NCBI RefSeq assembly: GCF_900637655.1
Contig: NZ_LR134384.1
Location: 682,001-746,000 of the forward strand
Source of the DNA: Segatella oris
Lineage (GTDB): Bacteria > Bacteroidota > Bacteroidia > Bacteroidales > Bacteroidaceae
Direction of reading: 5' to 3'
Length of the DNA stretch: 64,000 bases
The notes beneath the pieces are model-generated. The model saw nothing but the letters and a program-made list of their open reading frames with translations, was not told the DNA's origin and ran no database searches. Shown piece by piece: positions 34,346-44,211 of this stretch (positions are counted from its first letter, which is position 1; the number at the start of each line of letters is the position of its first letter). Both the position numbers and the translations under genes were made by a program.

Positions 34346-35839
34346 TTATCTCTTGAACTTGTTTTTTATTTTGACTAAACTTGACAGGCTTAAATCGCGT
34401 TTCACAATCACCATGGCAAAGCAAATGATGAGTAAGGTGTTGACGGCAAGAGCTGCAAACATAGGAAGTCGGGCGTTGGAAACCGAGATAAGCGCGAATA
34501 GGAAGATTGCAATGAGCGTATAGATAGCGATGTCTTTGAGCGGATAACGAATGGGGTAATACTTCTGTCCGAATGCATAACTGAGCACCATACTAATAGC
34601 ATACGATGCAAAACCGGCCCAAGCGCAGGCCCAATAGCTGAACTTTGGAATGAGCAGCAAGTCTACTCCAATCAGGATTACAGCGCCGATGCCACTGAAG
34701 TAGGCTCCCCAAATGGTCTTGTCGATAAGCTTATACCAGAAACTTAGGTTGAAGAAGATGCCAAACATGATTTCAGCGGCCATGACAATCGGGATGATTT
34801 GTAGTCCTTCCCAATAGCTTTTGCCCACGATATAGCGCAGAACATCCATGTAACCTATCACACAAAGGAACGCCAGAAGCGTGAAAATGATATAGAACTT
34901 CATGGCCTTGGCGTAGGTTTCTTTGTTGTTTTGATCTTTCGTCTGACTGAAAACGAAGGGTTCATAGGCATATCTGAACGCCTGAGTAATGAGTACCATG
35001 ATCATCGCAAGCTTGATACAAGCTCCATAAATGCCTAATTGTGTGCGGGCATCTTGGGCACTTCCGTCATACATCCAAGGGAAGATTATCTGCGAAACTG
35101 TTTGGTTCAGCTGGCCCACCAAACCCATCACGAGCAACGGCCAGGTGTATTTCAGCATGCGTTTACAGGTAGCTTTGTCGAAAGGATTGCGGAAACCACG
35201 CAACTCTTTGCCTAAGAAGAAGAGCGTAAGTATGCTTCCTGCCAGCTCAATCCAGAACACCCAAACGACGTTCAAGCTGAAGTTTGCATCGTAAATTCCA
35301 AAGGGATTGAGTCTGAAATAAGGCAGAACAACGAGATAAAGCAACACGCCTACAATGTTGACTACAATGCTTATCATGCGCAAACAAACGAACTTTATCG
35401 GGCGATGTGCATGGCGAAGATAAGCCAAAGGAATGCAGATGAAGGCATCAACGGCCACACATGACGCCATGATCATAATGAATTCGTGGTGATCGGGATA
35501 GCCGATTGCATCAGAAATCGGGGTCAAGAATAACGCCACGAATGCGATGAAGAGCACAGAGGTGAATGCAACCATACGCAAAGCTGTGGCATATACTTTC
35601 TCGGCTTGCTCGCCCTGACGGTTCATGAAGCGGAAGAACGTCGTCTCCATGCCGTAAGTAAGCAGGATAATCAGCAAGGCCACATAAGCATAGATGTTGG
35701 TAATGATGCCGTATTGTCCGCCTGCAGCATTGAACTTTGCCGTCTCAATGGGCACTAAAAGATAACCAACGAAACGGGCTGCAATGGAACTTAATCCGTA
35801 GATTGCAGTGTCTTTAGCTAATGATTTTAAGTTTGCCAT
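34346..35839 (-). CDS. Oligosaccharide flippase (Wzx/MATE-like)
   Basis: This 497-residue inner-membrane protein has about fourteen hydrophobic segments and starts MANLKSLAKDTAIYGLSSIAARFVG, typical of polysaccharide biosynthesis flippases of the MOP superfamily in Bacteroidetes. Such proteins move lipid-linked oligosaccharide across the membrane. No glycosyltransferase cluster is adjacent, so the substrate is unknown. The C-terminus is basic (KIKNKFKR). Same strand as the peptidase gene; a shared transcript is possible. Confidence 0.85.
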   Translation of the reverse strand: MANLKSLAKDTAIYGLSSIAARFVGYLLVPIETAKFNAAGGQYGIITNIYAYVALLIILLTYGMETTFFRFMNRQGEQAEKVYATALRMVAFTSVLFIAFVALFLTPISDAIGYPDHHEFIMIMASCVAVDAFICIPLAYLRHAHRPIKFVCLRMISIVVNIVGVLLYLVVLPYFRLNPFGIYDANFSLNVVWVFWIELAGSILTLFFLGKELRGFRNPFDKATCKRMLKYTWPLLVMGLVGQLNQTVSQIIFPWMYDGSAQDARTQLGIYGACIKLAMIMVLITQAFRYAYEPFVFSQTKDQNNKETYAKAMKFYIIFTLLAFLCVIGYMDVLRYIVGKSYWEGLQIIPIVMAAEIMFGIFFNLSFWYKLIDKTIWGAYFSGIGAVILIGVDLLLIPKFSYWACAWAGFASYAISMVLSYAFGQKYYPIRYPLKDIAIYTLIAIFLFALISVSNARLPMFAALAVNTLLIICFAMVIVKRDLSLSSLVKIKNKFKR

Positions 35840-35854
35840 AACATAAACAAATTG

Positions 35855-35893
35855 AAACCTACCCCCAATCCCTCCCTAAGGGAGGGGAGTTCT
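35855..35893. repeat. C-rich repeat, left member of an inverted pair
   Basis: CCTACCCCCAATCCCTCCC then TAAGGGAGGGGAGT. It faces the copy at 36057-36095, about 165 bp away. Together they flank a gene-free segment. Confidence 0.8.
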
Positions 35894-36056
35894 AAATGGC
35901 GTGGGCTTCTGGTATCTTATATTTTTAATTTATTCTTAATGATGATATTTATTTGTTTTCTCTTTGAGTTCTCTTTCCTCTTGACCCGGATATCCGTATT
36001 CTCTGCATGGTTTCATCAAATTTCCATGTATAGGTGAAAGCCCACCGCAAGTCTGT

Positions 36057-36095
36057 ACTCCCCTCCCTTCGGGAGGGGTAAGGGGGTGGGTCAAA
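36057..36095. repeat. C-rich repeat, right member of an inverted pair
   Basis: ACTCCCCTCCCTTCGGGAGG then GGTAAGGGGGTGGGTC. It is the inverted counterpart of the copy at 35855-35893 and reaches the stop codon of the gene at 36091. Confidence 0.8.
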
Positions 36096-37317
36096 AGAAC
36101 ATATACGCCAATCCGATAGCAGCAATCACGCCGGCAAGGTCGGCAAGCAAGCCACAAGCAACGGCATGACGTGTGTATTTGATGTTCACACAGCCGAAAT
36201 AAACGGCGAGGATGTAGAACGTAGTGTCTGTACTTCCTTGGAACATACAGCTCAAACGGCCGATGAAACTATCCGCTCCGTAGGTTTTCATGGCTTCCAA
36301 CATCAGTCCACGAGCACCACTTCCACTCAGCGGTTTCATGAAAGCAGTGGGCAAAGCGCCTACGAAATCGGTGTTAAGTCCGCATTTCTCTACGCACCAT
36401 GCAATGCCGTCAATCAGCATGTCCATAGCCCCGGAAGCACGGAAAACGCCAATTCCCACGAGAATGGCCACGAGATAAGGAATAATCTTGACCGCTGTTG
36501 AAAAGCCTTCCTTGGCCCCTTCGATGAAAGCATCATAGACATTGATTTTTTTGATGAAGCCCGCAACGATGAAACTCACGATGATTGAAAAGAGAATCAT
36601 ACTGCCACTGAGGTTGGCAACGGTATCCATTGTCTTCTGATCCAACTTTCCAAATCCCCAAATCACTATGCCCACAAAGGCTATCAAGCCTCCGATGAAG
36701 GTTAAAAGTGCAGGCTGAAGCAGGTTGATGCGCTGCCAAAGGGCCGTCAGAATGATGCCCACGAGCGTGGCAACAGTAGTGGCAAGGAGGATAGGAATAA
36801 ACACATCGGTGGGCACTGCGGCTCCATTCGAGGCGCGATAAGCTAAGATTGTGGTCGGAATAATTGTCAATCCACTCGTGTTGAGCACGAGAAACATAAT
36901 CATCGGATTAGTCGCAGTGTCTTTCTTCGGGTTAAGTTCCTGCATCTGTTGCATGGCTTTCAGTCCCGTCGGTGTGGCCGCATTGTCGAGTCCGAGCATG
37001 TTGGAAGCGATGTTCATGAATATACTTCCCATAACAGGATGGTTCTTGGGAATGTCGGGAAAGAGTTTTGTGAAGACCGGACTCAATGCTCTTGCCAGTA
37101 CATTTACAATGCCGGCTTGCTCTCCAATCTTCATAATACCGAGCCAAAGTGACAGCACCCCCGTCAGTCCCAACGATATTTCGAAGGCATTTTTCGATGA
37201 GTAGAAAGTGGATTGCACTATCTTTTGAAAGACAGTCACATCTCCTAAACAGAGTGAAATCAAAGCAAAAAGGAAGGCAATCACGAAGAATGCCACCCAA
37301 ATATAATTCAGAACCAT
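36091..37317 (-). CDS. SpmA/SpmB-like nucleoside recognition (Gate) membrane protein
   Basis: This 408-residue protein joins two Gate/nucleoside-recognition halves. The first resembles spore maturation protein SpmA (LGLDNAATPTGLKAMQQMQELN and LNTSGLTIIPTT). The second resembles SpmB (PLSGSGARGLMLEAM and CMFQGSTDTTFYILAVYFG). About ten membrane segments are expected. In Bacillus the two proteins act in spore core dehydration; in non-spore-forming Bacteroidetes the fused form has unknown transport function. The ATG at 37317 lies 8 bases after a -7 box, so the transcript is nearly leaderless. Confidence 0.88.
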   Translation of the reverse strand: MVLNYIWVAFFVIAFLFALISLCLGDVTVFQKIVQSTFYSSKNAFEISLGLTGVLSLWLGIMKIGEQAGIVNVLARALSPVFTKLFPDIPKNHPVMGSIFMNIASNMLGLDNAATPTGLKAMQQMQELNPKKDTATNPMIMFLVLNTSGLTIIPTTILAYRASNGAAVPTDVFIPILLATTVATLVGIILTALWQRINLLQPALLTFIGGLIAFVGIVIWGFGKLDQKTMDTVANLSGSMILFSIIVSFIVAGFIKKINVYDAFIEGAKEGFSTAVKIIPYLVAILVGIGVFRASGAMDMLIDGIAWCVEKCGLNTDFVGALPTAFMKPLSGSGARGLMLEAMKTYGADSFIGRLSCMFQGSTDTTFYILAVYFGCVNIKYTRHAVACGLLADLAGVIAAIGLAYMFF

Positions 37318-37325
37318 ACAGCATG

Positions 37326-37333
37326 CAAAGTTA
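37326..37333 (-). promoter_or_regulatory. Promoter -7 box for the Spm-like gene
   Basis: On the minus strand TAACTTTG matches TAnnTTTG and ends 8 bases before the ATG. Confidence 0.65.
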
Positions 37334-37454
37334 AAGGAAATACATTATATATAAAAGTAAATCGCGAAAAAACATGATGTTTTACGTTGATATCGCTGTT
37401 TTAAAAATCTTGTTCCAAGGAAATTGCATTGTGTTTTCAACTGAGATTTCTTTG

Positions 37455-37862
37455 ATTTATTGTCAACTTTCTTCCTCGTTTTTAACACATTTCGACTCCA
37501 CCAAATAGAAATGAAAACGTATTTCCCATGCTTATGCGAAACCGTAAAATGGCTTTGACATCTTCGTCTCTATCATTTTATGCTGTAATCTGACGCTAAT
37601 CACATTGCTATCTGCATCAGATGGCGCGATGAAATGAAGTAAGTTATGCACTCATTTGACGCAAATTGCAACGTTTTCTGACATGATTTCATTTCATTAT
37701 TTGCCTTGATTTCCGTAATGTTTTGATTGTCAGTACATTGCAAACTTACAGAATACTGTGCATATTTTGAACGAGAATAAATCTGTTTTTGAATTCTTCA
37801 AGCATTTGAAAGCAATTGTAAAGATTAATTCTTTTTATTAACCTATTTCCCGCTATCCATGA
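37455..37862 (+). repeat. Dispersed 400-bp element, near-full copy
   Basis: The ordered blocks match the copy at 31618: TCTTCCTCGTTTTTAACAC; ACCAAATAGAAATGAAAACG; CCATGCTTATGCGAAACCG; GTAATCTGACGCTAATCACA; TGCATCAGATGGC; TTTGACGCAAATTGCAACG; TTTGATTGTCAGTACATTGCA. The hairpin arms are degenerate here (TATTTTGAACGAG ... GTTTTTGAA), followed by ATTGTAAAGATT and TTAACCTATTTCCCG. It lies between divergent genes. Confidence 0.85.
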
Positions 37863-38085
37863 GTTGTGCCCACCAAGTGGTGTACAATACGTACTCAAAG
37901 TCCAATAAATGCATAATATCAAGCCTGTGAAAAGGGGGTGAAAGACAAATACTCCTTACCGCAAATCATGGTGTTTCAAGTTCTTTGAAACGCAGATTTA
38001 TAGTGTGCAGGTAAGTAACAATCCTCCTTGATCACCACTTTTACATTCCTTATAAATGATGATTGTGAGCGCAAGAGAAATGCCT
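37863..38085. other. Leader and upstream region of the TonB receptor gene
   Basis: This contains two small palindromes, CCACCAAGTGG (about 37870-37880) and GTTTCAA/TTGAAAC (37973-37991). Either could be an operator; neither is a recognised Fur or riboswitch site. No gene was seen. Confidence 0.4.
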
Positions 38086-38093
38086 TAACTTTG
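38086..38093 (+). promoter_or_regulatory. Promoter -7 box for the TonB-hem operon
   Basis: TAACTTTG matches TAnnTTTG and ends 8 bases before the ATG at 38102. Confidence 0.65.
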
Positions 38094-38101
38094 CAAACCG
38101 T

Positions 38102-40192
38102 ATGAACAAAAACAGTGATATGAAGTCTTTTCTCCTATTATCTACAGCTTTTTTACCCCTATATGCAATGGCAGAAACTGCTGATTCGACGATTGCACAG
38201 CATCACACCTTGGAAGAAGTGGTGGTGAATGGGTTCAAACAAGACCACATCAGCAATGCCCCCATGTCGGTATCAGTGGCGGGAAGTACCTTTCTTCAGC
38301 GCAATGAGCTCAACGGCTTGCGCGACATGAGCAGTGTTTTTCCCAATCTTTTCATTGCTGACTATGGCGCACGGCAGAACACTCCGATATATATTCGCGG
38401 TATAGGTTCAAAGACCAATGCGCCTTCTGTGGGCTTGTATGTTGATGGAATGCCCTATTTTGAGCGTTCTGTTGTCGACTTGGACATTGCCGGAATCAGT
38501 GGCATTGAGGTGCTGCGTGGGCCACAAGGCACACTCTATGGACGCAATTCAACGGGCGGACTCATCAATATCTACACCTATTCGCCGTTGGATTATCAAA
38601 ACACGATTGCCAAAATCAGTTACGGTTCGCGCAATGATGTGCGCTTGGGGCTGGCACATTATCAGAAAATCGCTCCCAGATTAGGACTTCATGTGGCAGG
38701 GAATTATCACCGTAACGACGGTTTCTTCCGCAACATCTATACGGGGAAGAAAGCCGACGACCTGCAAAGTGCCAATGCAAAAGTGGGATTAGCCTGGCAA
38801 GCTGCACCCCTCTGGACCATGCGTTTGAACGTACTTTTCGACCACTCTATGCAAGGTGGTTATCCTTATGGACAGTATCATGCCAACGACAACACGGTAG
38901 AGGCTGTGAACTATAACCGCTATAGCAGCTATCGCCGCAATGTTTTGTCGGCCGGAATGAACTGGCTTTACAAGGGAGAAGCCTTTCATTTCAATGCGCA
39001 GACATCGTTTCAACACAGCAAAGACAAGCAATATATCGATCAAGATTTCATGCCTCGTGATCTCTTTTTCACGATTACAGGCTTGAAACAGACCCTCGTG
39101 AGTCAGGAATTCACGCTGAGATCGGCGAATAATGACTGCCGTTATCACTGGATAACAGGGGCTTTCGGCTTCTTTCAAAAGCTCAACAATGCTGTCGAAA
39201 CACAATTCATTACGCCCGATTATGCTACACCTAAGTTCTATGACAGCCCTACATGGGGCGGTGCTATCTATCATCAATCCACCTATGACCTGACAAAAAC
39301 ATTGCACGCAGCAGTGGGATTGCGTTATGATTATGAGCGAGTGGGCGAAAATTATGAAGCTAACAAATATACGTTGAGCGTGGGACAGAGTAGCAATGTG
39401 CAAACGGCTACGTTCAAAGATCATATGCATTTCAGCCAGATTACACCGAAATTCACGCTCAGCCAGCAATTCTCTGCCGACAAAATGGTCTATGCTTCTG
39501 TGTCAAGAGGCTACAAGGCAGGGGGCTACAACATTACTTCTATCACGCCCAACCTGCCTGCTTACGACCCGGAATATAACTGGAACTATGAAATAGGCGC
39601 AAAACTGACCTTGTTCAATGGTGCACTTCAAACCGAGATGAGTCTGTTCTACATTGATTGGAAGCATCAACAAGTCACCACGACTGTACCCGGTTTGGGC
39701 AACATCATCAACAATGCAGGCCACTCCAACAGTAAAGGTTTCGAACTTTCTGCCGTCTGTCGCCCTTTCAGAAATTTAGAGTTGCAGGCTAATTACGGTT
39801 ACACCTATGCGCAATTCCTTCACTACAAGAAGAGCGCTACGGTTGACTTCTCCCGCAACATGCTGCCCATGGTGCCCCGACAGACCATGGCTTTCGTGGC
39901 CAACTATACCCTTTTCCACGTCATGGGATTAGACAAACTCTTGCTGAATGCCGCACTCACGGGAACGGGAAAGATTTACTGGACCGAGGATAACAAGTTG
40001 GTACAGCCCTTTTATGCACTGCTCAATATGAAGATTGCAGCCACAAAAGGACGTTTCACTTGGGAACTTTGGAGCAAAAACACCACCAACACGCGCTATA
40101 TGAGCTATGCTTTTGCCTCTTCTGCCAAGTTTGCTCAGCGTGGAAAGCCTTTCATGTTAGGCACCTCTTTGGTGTTCAGACTTCACCCATAG
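38102..40192 (+). CDS. TonB-dependent outer-membrane receptor
   Basis: This 696-residue protein has a signal peptide (start, or internal Met at residue 7), a TonB box near HHTLEEVVVNGFK, a plug domain (IYIRGIGSKTNAPSVGLYVDG, LRGPQGTLYGRNSTGG) and a 22-strand barrel ending in an aromatic-rich C-terminus (LGTSLVFRLHP). It is of the siderophore/metal-complex receptor type rather than SusC type, because it lacks a carboxypeptidase-like domain. Four genes are tightly packed after it (MFS importer 20 bp later, then hemN and hemG). Uptake of an iron complex, siderophore or porphyrin is inferred from this setting. Confidence 0.85.
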   Translation: MNKNSDMKSFLLLSTAFLPLYAMAETADSTIAQHHTLEEVVVNGFKQDHISNAPMSVSVAGSTFLQRNELNGLRDMSSVFPNLFIADYGARQNTPIYIRGIGSKTNAPSVGLYVDGMPYFERSVVDLDIAGISGIEVLRGPQGTLYGRNSTGGLINIYTYSPLDYQNTIAKISYGSRNDVRLGLAHYQKIAPRLGLHVAGNYHRNDGFFRNIYTGKKADDLQSANAKVGLAWQAAPLWTMRLNVLFDHSMQGGYPYGQYHANDNTVEAVNYNRYSSYRRNVLSAGMNWLYKGEAFHFNAQTSFQHSKDKQYIDQDFMPRDLFFTITGLKQTLVSQEFTLRSANNDCRYHWITGAFGFFQKLNNAVETQFITPDYATPKFYDSPTWGGAIYHQSTYDLTKTLHAAVGLRYDYERVGENYEANKYTLSVGQSSNVQTATFKDHMHFSQITPKFTLSQQFSADKMVYASVSRGYKAGGYNITSITPNLPAYDPEYNWNYEIGAKLTLFNGALQTEMSLFYIDWKHQQVTTTVPGLGNIINNAGHSNSKGFELSAVCRPFRNLELQANYGYTYAQFLHYKKSATVDFSRNMLPMVPRQTMAFVANYTLFHVMGLDKLLLNAALTGTGKIYWTEDNKLVQPFYALLNMKIAATKGRFTWELWSKNTTNTRYMSYAFASSAKFAQRGKPFMLGTSLVFRLHP

Positions 40193-40212
40193 TCCTTGAA
40201 ACGATTAGCAAA

Positions 40213-41460
40213 ATGAACCGAACATCCACGCGGAAGGTAGCCTATTTGTCTACCTTCTTCAGTTTATATATAGCCCAAGCTGTGCCGATGAGTTTCTTCA
40301 CTACGGCGCTGCAGGTCATCATGCGTGAGCAAGCGGTGTCGCTTTCTGTTATCGGGTTGCTGCAAATCATAAAGCTTCCATGGATATTAAAGGTGTTTTG
40401 GGCACCGGCCGTAGACCGCCGTTGCAACACCATTCGCGACTATAAACGCACCATTATCGGTGTGGAAATCATCTACGCCCTATTGATTTTGCTGACAAGT
40501 GTATTCGATATGAGTACAATTCTGCCGTCATCTTTCCACCTCTTAATCGTCATTATCCTACTGGCTTTAATGGCTTCGGCAACGCAGGACATTGCTACTG
40601 ATGCATTGGCCATACGCACTTCATCGCATCAGCAGCGCGGACTGCTCAACAGCATGCAGTCAATGGGCAGCTTCGGGGGTAGCCTTTTGGGGAGCGGAGT
40701 GCTGCTGATAGTGCTCCACGAGTATAGCTGGAACTGCGTGGCGCAATGTTTGAGTGTGTTTGTTCTCATTGCTCTTGTTCCGTTGTTACTGCATAAGAAG
40801 CTCGCGTTTCAACAGGAAAGCAAGGCCAGAGAGCGTGCTGCGTGGAAGGATTTCGGATTGTTTTTCCGTCAGAAAGGCATCTCCCGGCAGGTCATTTTCT
40901 TAGTACTCTACTACACAGGGATAATCGGTGTCATGTCAATGTTAAAGCCTTTCATGGTCGATTTGGGGTATTCTATGAAAGAGATAGGCTTTCTCTGTGG
41001 CATCATTGGTATTGGTTCGGCTTTCGTAATGGCTTATCCCGCGGGACTCTTCGTGCGGCGTTGGGGGTATAAACGCATGCGAGTGGTCTTCGCTTTCGTG
41101 ATGTTTCTCGCGACACTATTCTTTGTTATGCTGTCTCTATCCCATCCAACGACATTGCTGTTAACGGCAGCAATCATCATGCTTTGGGGCAGTTACGGCA
41201 TGGGAACGGTTGTTGTTTACACCTCATCCATGCACCATGTGCGTGCAGGGAGAGAGGGAACAGACTTCACTGTGCAAACCGTTATCACGCATCTCATGGG
41301 AATTCTCATCGCCGTTGTATGCGGATTTATCGCCAGCAGCATAGGTTATACGGGCATGTTTGCCACACAAAGCGCCATAGCCTTAGCCTCTTTCTTTTAT
41401 ACGATGCATATGAACGAACATCAAACAGACAATGAACGAAACGCTTTTCAAGAAATATAA
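40213..41460 (+). CDS. MFS transporter, RhtX/FptX or AmpG-like
   Basis: This 415-residue inner-membrane protein has twelve hydrophobic segments. Sequence blocks such as QAVPMSFFTTALQVIMRE, LLQIIKLPWILKVFWAP-x-VDR and SATQDIATDALAIR resemble the RhtX/FptX siderophore importers and the related AmpG permeases. Its place right after a TonB receptor favours import of a siderophore or porphyrin across the inner membrane. The ATG at 40213 is chosen because the longer frame runs into the receptor gene. It overlaps hemN by 29 bp. Confidence 0.75.
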   Translation: MNRTSTRKVAYLSTFFSLYIAQAVPMSFFTTALQVIMREQAVSLSVIGLLQIIKLPWILKVFWAPAVDRRCNTIRDYKRTIIGVEIIYALLILLTSVFDMSTILPSSFHLLIVIILLALMASATQDIATDALAIRTSSHQQRGLLNSMQSMGSFGGSLLGSGVLLIVLHEYSWNCVAQCLSVFVLIALVPLLLHKKLAFQQESKARERAAWKDFGLFFRQKGISRQVIFLVLYYTGIIGVMSMLKPFMVDLGYSMKEIGFLCGIIGIGSAFVMAYPAGLFVRRWGYKRMRVVFAFVMFLATLFFVMLSLSHPTTLLLTAAIIMLWGSYGMGTVVVYTSSMHHVRAGREGTDFTVQTVITHLMGILIAVVCGFIASSIGYTGMFATQSAIALASFFYTMHMNEHQTDNERNAFQEI

Positions 41461-42796
41461 CGTCCCTGTTCCGCGCTATACGAGTTATCCAACGGCCAAT
41501 GAATTCAGGCCTTTTGGTGCAGAACAGTATCTGAAAGCCGTTGAAAGCTCGAACAACGCCACAGCCGACAATATCTCATTCTATATTCATGTGCCCTTTT
41601 GCAGGCATCTTTGTCATTATTGCGGATGTAATTCCGTGGCCATGGCGAAGCCTGACCGCATCACAGAATATTTCGAAACACTCCACAAAGAGATTGACTT
41701 ATTGCTGCTACATCTAAGGAAAGACCGCCGAATAAGCCAGATACATTATGGCGGAGGAAGTCCTTCGTCAATGCCGTTGCCACTGATCCGTGGCGTCAAC
41801 GAACATCTGTTGTCGGCTTTTGAAACGATAGAAAACCCCGAAATTGCCATTGAATGTCACCCCGGCTACCTCAAGGCAGAAGACTGGCACTATCTGCTTG
41901 ACAGTGGGTTCAACCGCTTTAGTCTCGGCATTCAGGATTTCAACGCCGATGTTCTGCACACCGTGAACCGACAACCCTCATTGCTTCCCGTTACAGAAAT
42001 CATGGACATACTGCGCAAAGGCGGTGCAAAGGTGAACTTCGACTTTATCTATGGGCTGCCGAAACAATCGGTAAAGGAATTTGTTTCGACCATAGAAACG
42101 GCCATATCTCTGTGCCCCGACCGCTTGGTGACATTCAGTTATGCTCATCTTCCAAGCCTTTTCAAACGCCAGCAGATATTGGAAAAGACAGGACTTCCAC
42201 TGCAAAACGAAAAGTTTGGAATGTTTGAAGAGGCTGCAAGAACGCTCCGGGCGGCAGGCTATGTGCCCATTGGCATGGATCATTTCGTATTGCCTGACGA
42301 CGACTTGAGCGTGGCCCTGCAACATCACACCCTACACCGTAACTTCCAAGGCTATTGTCCTCGCCGCATCACTGCACAGGTCTATGCCTTCGGGGTGTCG
42401 GGAATCAGTCAGTTGGACGAGGCTTATGCGCAGAATACCAAAGACATTTCAACCTATATCACGCAGGTGAATGCAGGCCGTTTGCCCATTCAACGTGGCT
42501 ATGCCTTAGCCCCTTGGCAGCGCATCACGCGCGAAGTCATTGAATGCATCATGTGTAACAACGGCATCAACTGGCATGACATGGCGCAACGTTTGTACTG
42601 CACCGTGACCGACATTTGGCAGGCCGTTCACTACAATGAGGCACAACTGCAGACGCTTCAAGCCGACGGTCTAATCATCTTTGATGCCGAAGAAGTACGC
42701 GTAACGCCTGAAGGCATGCCCTTTGTGCGCAATGTTGCAGCCGCTTTCGACCCTATGATGCGCAACAGTCACCTGCTGTTTTCAAAACCGGTATAA
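41432..42796 (+). CDS. hemN: Oxygen-independent coproporphyrinogen III oxidase
   Basis: This 454-residue radical-SAM enzyme has the iron-sulfur motif C57-x3-C61-x2-C64 with C66 in HVPFCRHLCHYCGCN, then the YGGGSPS motif and HemN-type KVNFDFIYGLPKQ. It decarboxylates coproporphyrinogen III to protoporphyrinogen IX without oxygen, in the cytoplasm. Length and motifs match genuine HemN rather than HemW, which lacks the fourth Cys. It overlaps the MFS gene by 29 bp, and hemG follows 21 bp later. Confidence 0.92.
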   Translation: MNETLFKKYNVPVPRYTSYPTANEFRPFGAEQYLKAVESSNNATADNISFYIHVPFCRHLCHYCGCNSVAMAKPDRITEYFETLHKEIDLLLLHLRKDRRISQIHYGGGSPSSMPLPLIRGVNEHLLSAFETIENPEIAIECHPGYLKAEDWHYLLDSGFNRFSLGIQDFNADVLHTVNRQPSLLPVTEIMDILRKGGAKVNFDFIYGLPKQSVKEFVSTIETAISLCPDRLVTFSYAHLPSLFKRQQILEKTGLPLQNEKFGMFEEAARTLRAAGYVPIGMDHFVLPDDDLSVALQHHTLHRNFQGYCPRRITAQVYAFGVSGISQLDEAYAQNTKDISTYITQVNAGRLPIQRGYALAPWQRITREVIECIMCNNGINWHDMAQRLYCTVTDIWQAVHYNEAQLQTLQADGLIIFDAEEVRVTPEGMPFVRNVAAAFDPMMRNSHLLFSKPV

Positions 42797-42817
42797 CGCT
42801 ATTATCCACATATTTCC

Positions 42818-44203
42818 ATGCAGAACGAAACGAAAACAAGTATCGATGTCATCGTCATTGGTGCAGGATTAACAGGACTCACCACTGCCCACACACTCAG
42901 AAAGCGTGGGAAGAAAGTGCTCGTAATCGAGAAAGAACAACGCATCGGCGGTCAGATCCAGACCCACCGACAAGGAGATTTCACGTTTGAAAGCGGGCCC
43001 AACACAGGCGTTGTGAGCTGTCCTGAAGTGGCAGAGCTGTTTCAAGACCTCGCGAAGTGGGGTTGCACGCTCGAAGAGGCCCATGAAGAAGCCAAGCAAA
43101 GGTGGATTTGGAAGGGCACAAGTTTCCATGCCTTACCTGCTGATCCGATAGCAGCATTGCGCACACCGCTATTCACTTGGCACGATAAATTCGGCATCTT
43201 GCTTGAGCCTTTCCGTCCCAAGGGCACCGATCCCAACGAAGATGTGGCATCAATGGTGGTGAGAAGATTGGGCAAAAGCTATTTAGACTACGCCGTAGAC
43301 CCATTTATTTCGGGCGTATATGCAGGCAATCCACATGTGCTCATCACGCGTTTTGCACTGCCAAAGCTGTATAACTTGGAACAAAACTACGGCAGTTTCA
43401 TTCGCGGAGCCATAGTCAAACGCAAGGAAAAGAAGTCAGATCGCGAGCGGTTAGCCACAAAGAAGGTCTTTTCTGCAGTGGGAGGGATCGGTCATCTGAC
43501 GGATGCTTTGGCGCAATCCGTAGGACTTTCCAACATCATCTTGGGGGCAAACGAGGTTGTTGTCATGCCGATTGGCGGTCAATGGCAGGTGAAATATACC
43601 ACGGAAACGGGCGAAAAGGTGAGTCTGCAAAGCCGAAATGTCATTACAACCGTGGGAGCCTACGCGCTGAAAGCCATGCTGCCATTTGTGAAAGCCGGCG
43701 ATATGGCACCGATTTCAGCCTTGCGTTACGCTCCGATAGTACAAGTAAGCGTGGGACTTTCCAATGCACACGGCATTGAACATAAAGCCTTTGGCGGACT
43801 CATTCCCACGTGCGAACAGCAACAACTCTTGGGCATTCTCTTCCCTTCGGCCTGCTTTTCACAGCGTTGTCCTGCAGAGGGTGCACTGTTTTCATTCTTC
43901 CTTGGAGGCATGAAACATGCCGAAATGCTTGGAAAAACCAACGAGGAACTGCGCGAACTCGTAACGAAAGCACTGTCCAAGATGCTTGGATTTCCACAAG
44001 ATGTGGAGCCCGATATGGTTCAAATCTTTCGTCATGAGCACGCCATTCCACAGTATGAGCTGTCGAGTGGCGCCCGTTTTGCAGCCGTCAAACGCATAGA
44101 ACAGACCCATCCTGGCCTTATCCTCGGTGGTAATCTGCGTGATGGCATCGGCATGGCCGACCGCATTCGTCAGGCCGTTGCTATGGGCCTGCAAATCAAC
44201 TGA
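42818..44203 (+). CDS. hemG: Protoporphyrinogen oxidase (HemG/HemY family)
   Basis: This 461-residue FAD enzyme has the N-terminal dinucleotide motif V-I-G-A-G-L-T-G-L, a second glutathione-reductase-like EKEQRIGGQIQTHR stretch, and a C-terminal GGNLRDGIGMADRIRQA block. It oxidises protoporphyrinogen IX to protoporphyrin IX. It directly follows HemN, the preceding step, and closes the operon of receptor, importer, hemN and hemG. The family belongs to the HemY/oxygen-dependent type by sequence, though Bacteroidetes homologues are commonly labelled hemG. Confidence 0.9.
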   Translation: MQNETKTSIDVIVIGAGLTGLTTAHTLRKRGKKVLVIEKEQRIGGQIQTHRQGDFTFESGPNTGVVSCPEVAELFQDLAKWGCTLEEAHEEAKQRWIWKGTSFHALPADPIAALRTPLFTWHDKFGILLEPFRPKGTDPNEDVASMVVRRLGKSYLDYAVDPFISGVYAGNPHVLITRFALPKLYNLEQNYGSFIRGAIVKRKEKKSDRERLATKKVFSAVGGIGHLTDALAQSVGLSNIILGANEVVVMPIGGQWQVKYTTETGEKVSLQSRNVITTVGAYALKAMLPFVKAGDMAPISALRYAPIVQVSVGLSNAHGIEHKAFGGLIPTCEQQQLLGILFPSACFSQRCPAEGALFSFFLGGMKHAEMLGKTNEELRELVTKALSKMLGFPQDVEPDMVQIFRHEHAIPQYELSSGARFAAVKRIEQTHPGLILGGNLRDGIGMADRIRQAVAMGLQIN

Positions 44204-44211
44204 TTAGAGAA

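Noticed and set aside
37863..38085. Possible cobalamin or other riboswitch before the TonB receptor
   Set aside because: No conserved aptamer blocks could be found, and the -7 box lies just 8 bases before the ATG, so this stretch is not transcribed as a leader.
38789..39469. Long open frame opposite the TonB receptor
   Set aside because: Antisense shadow; the receptor frame has all expected motifs.
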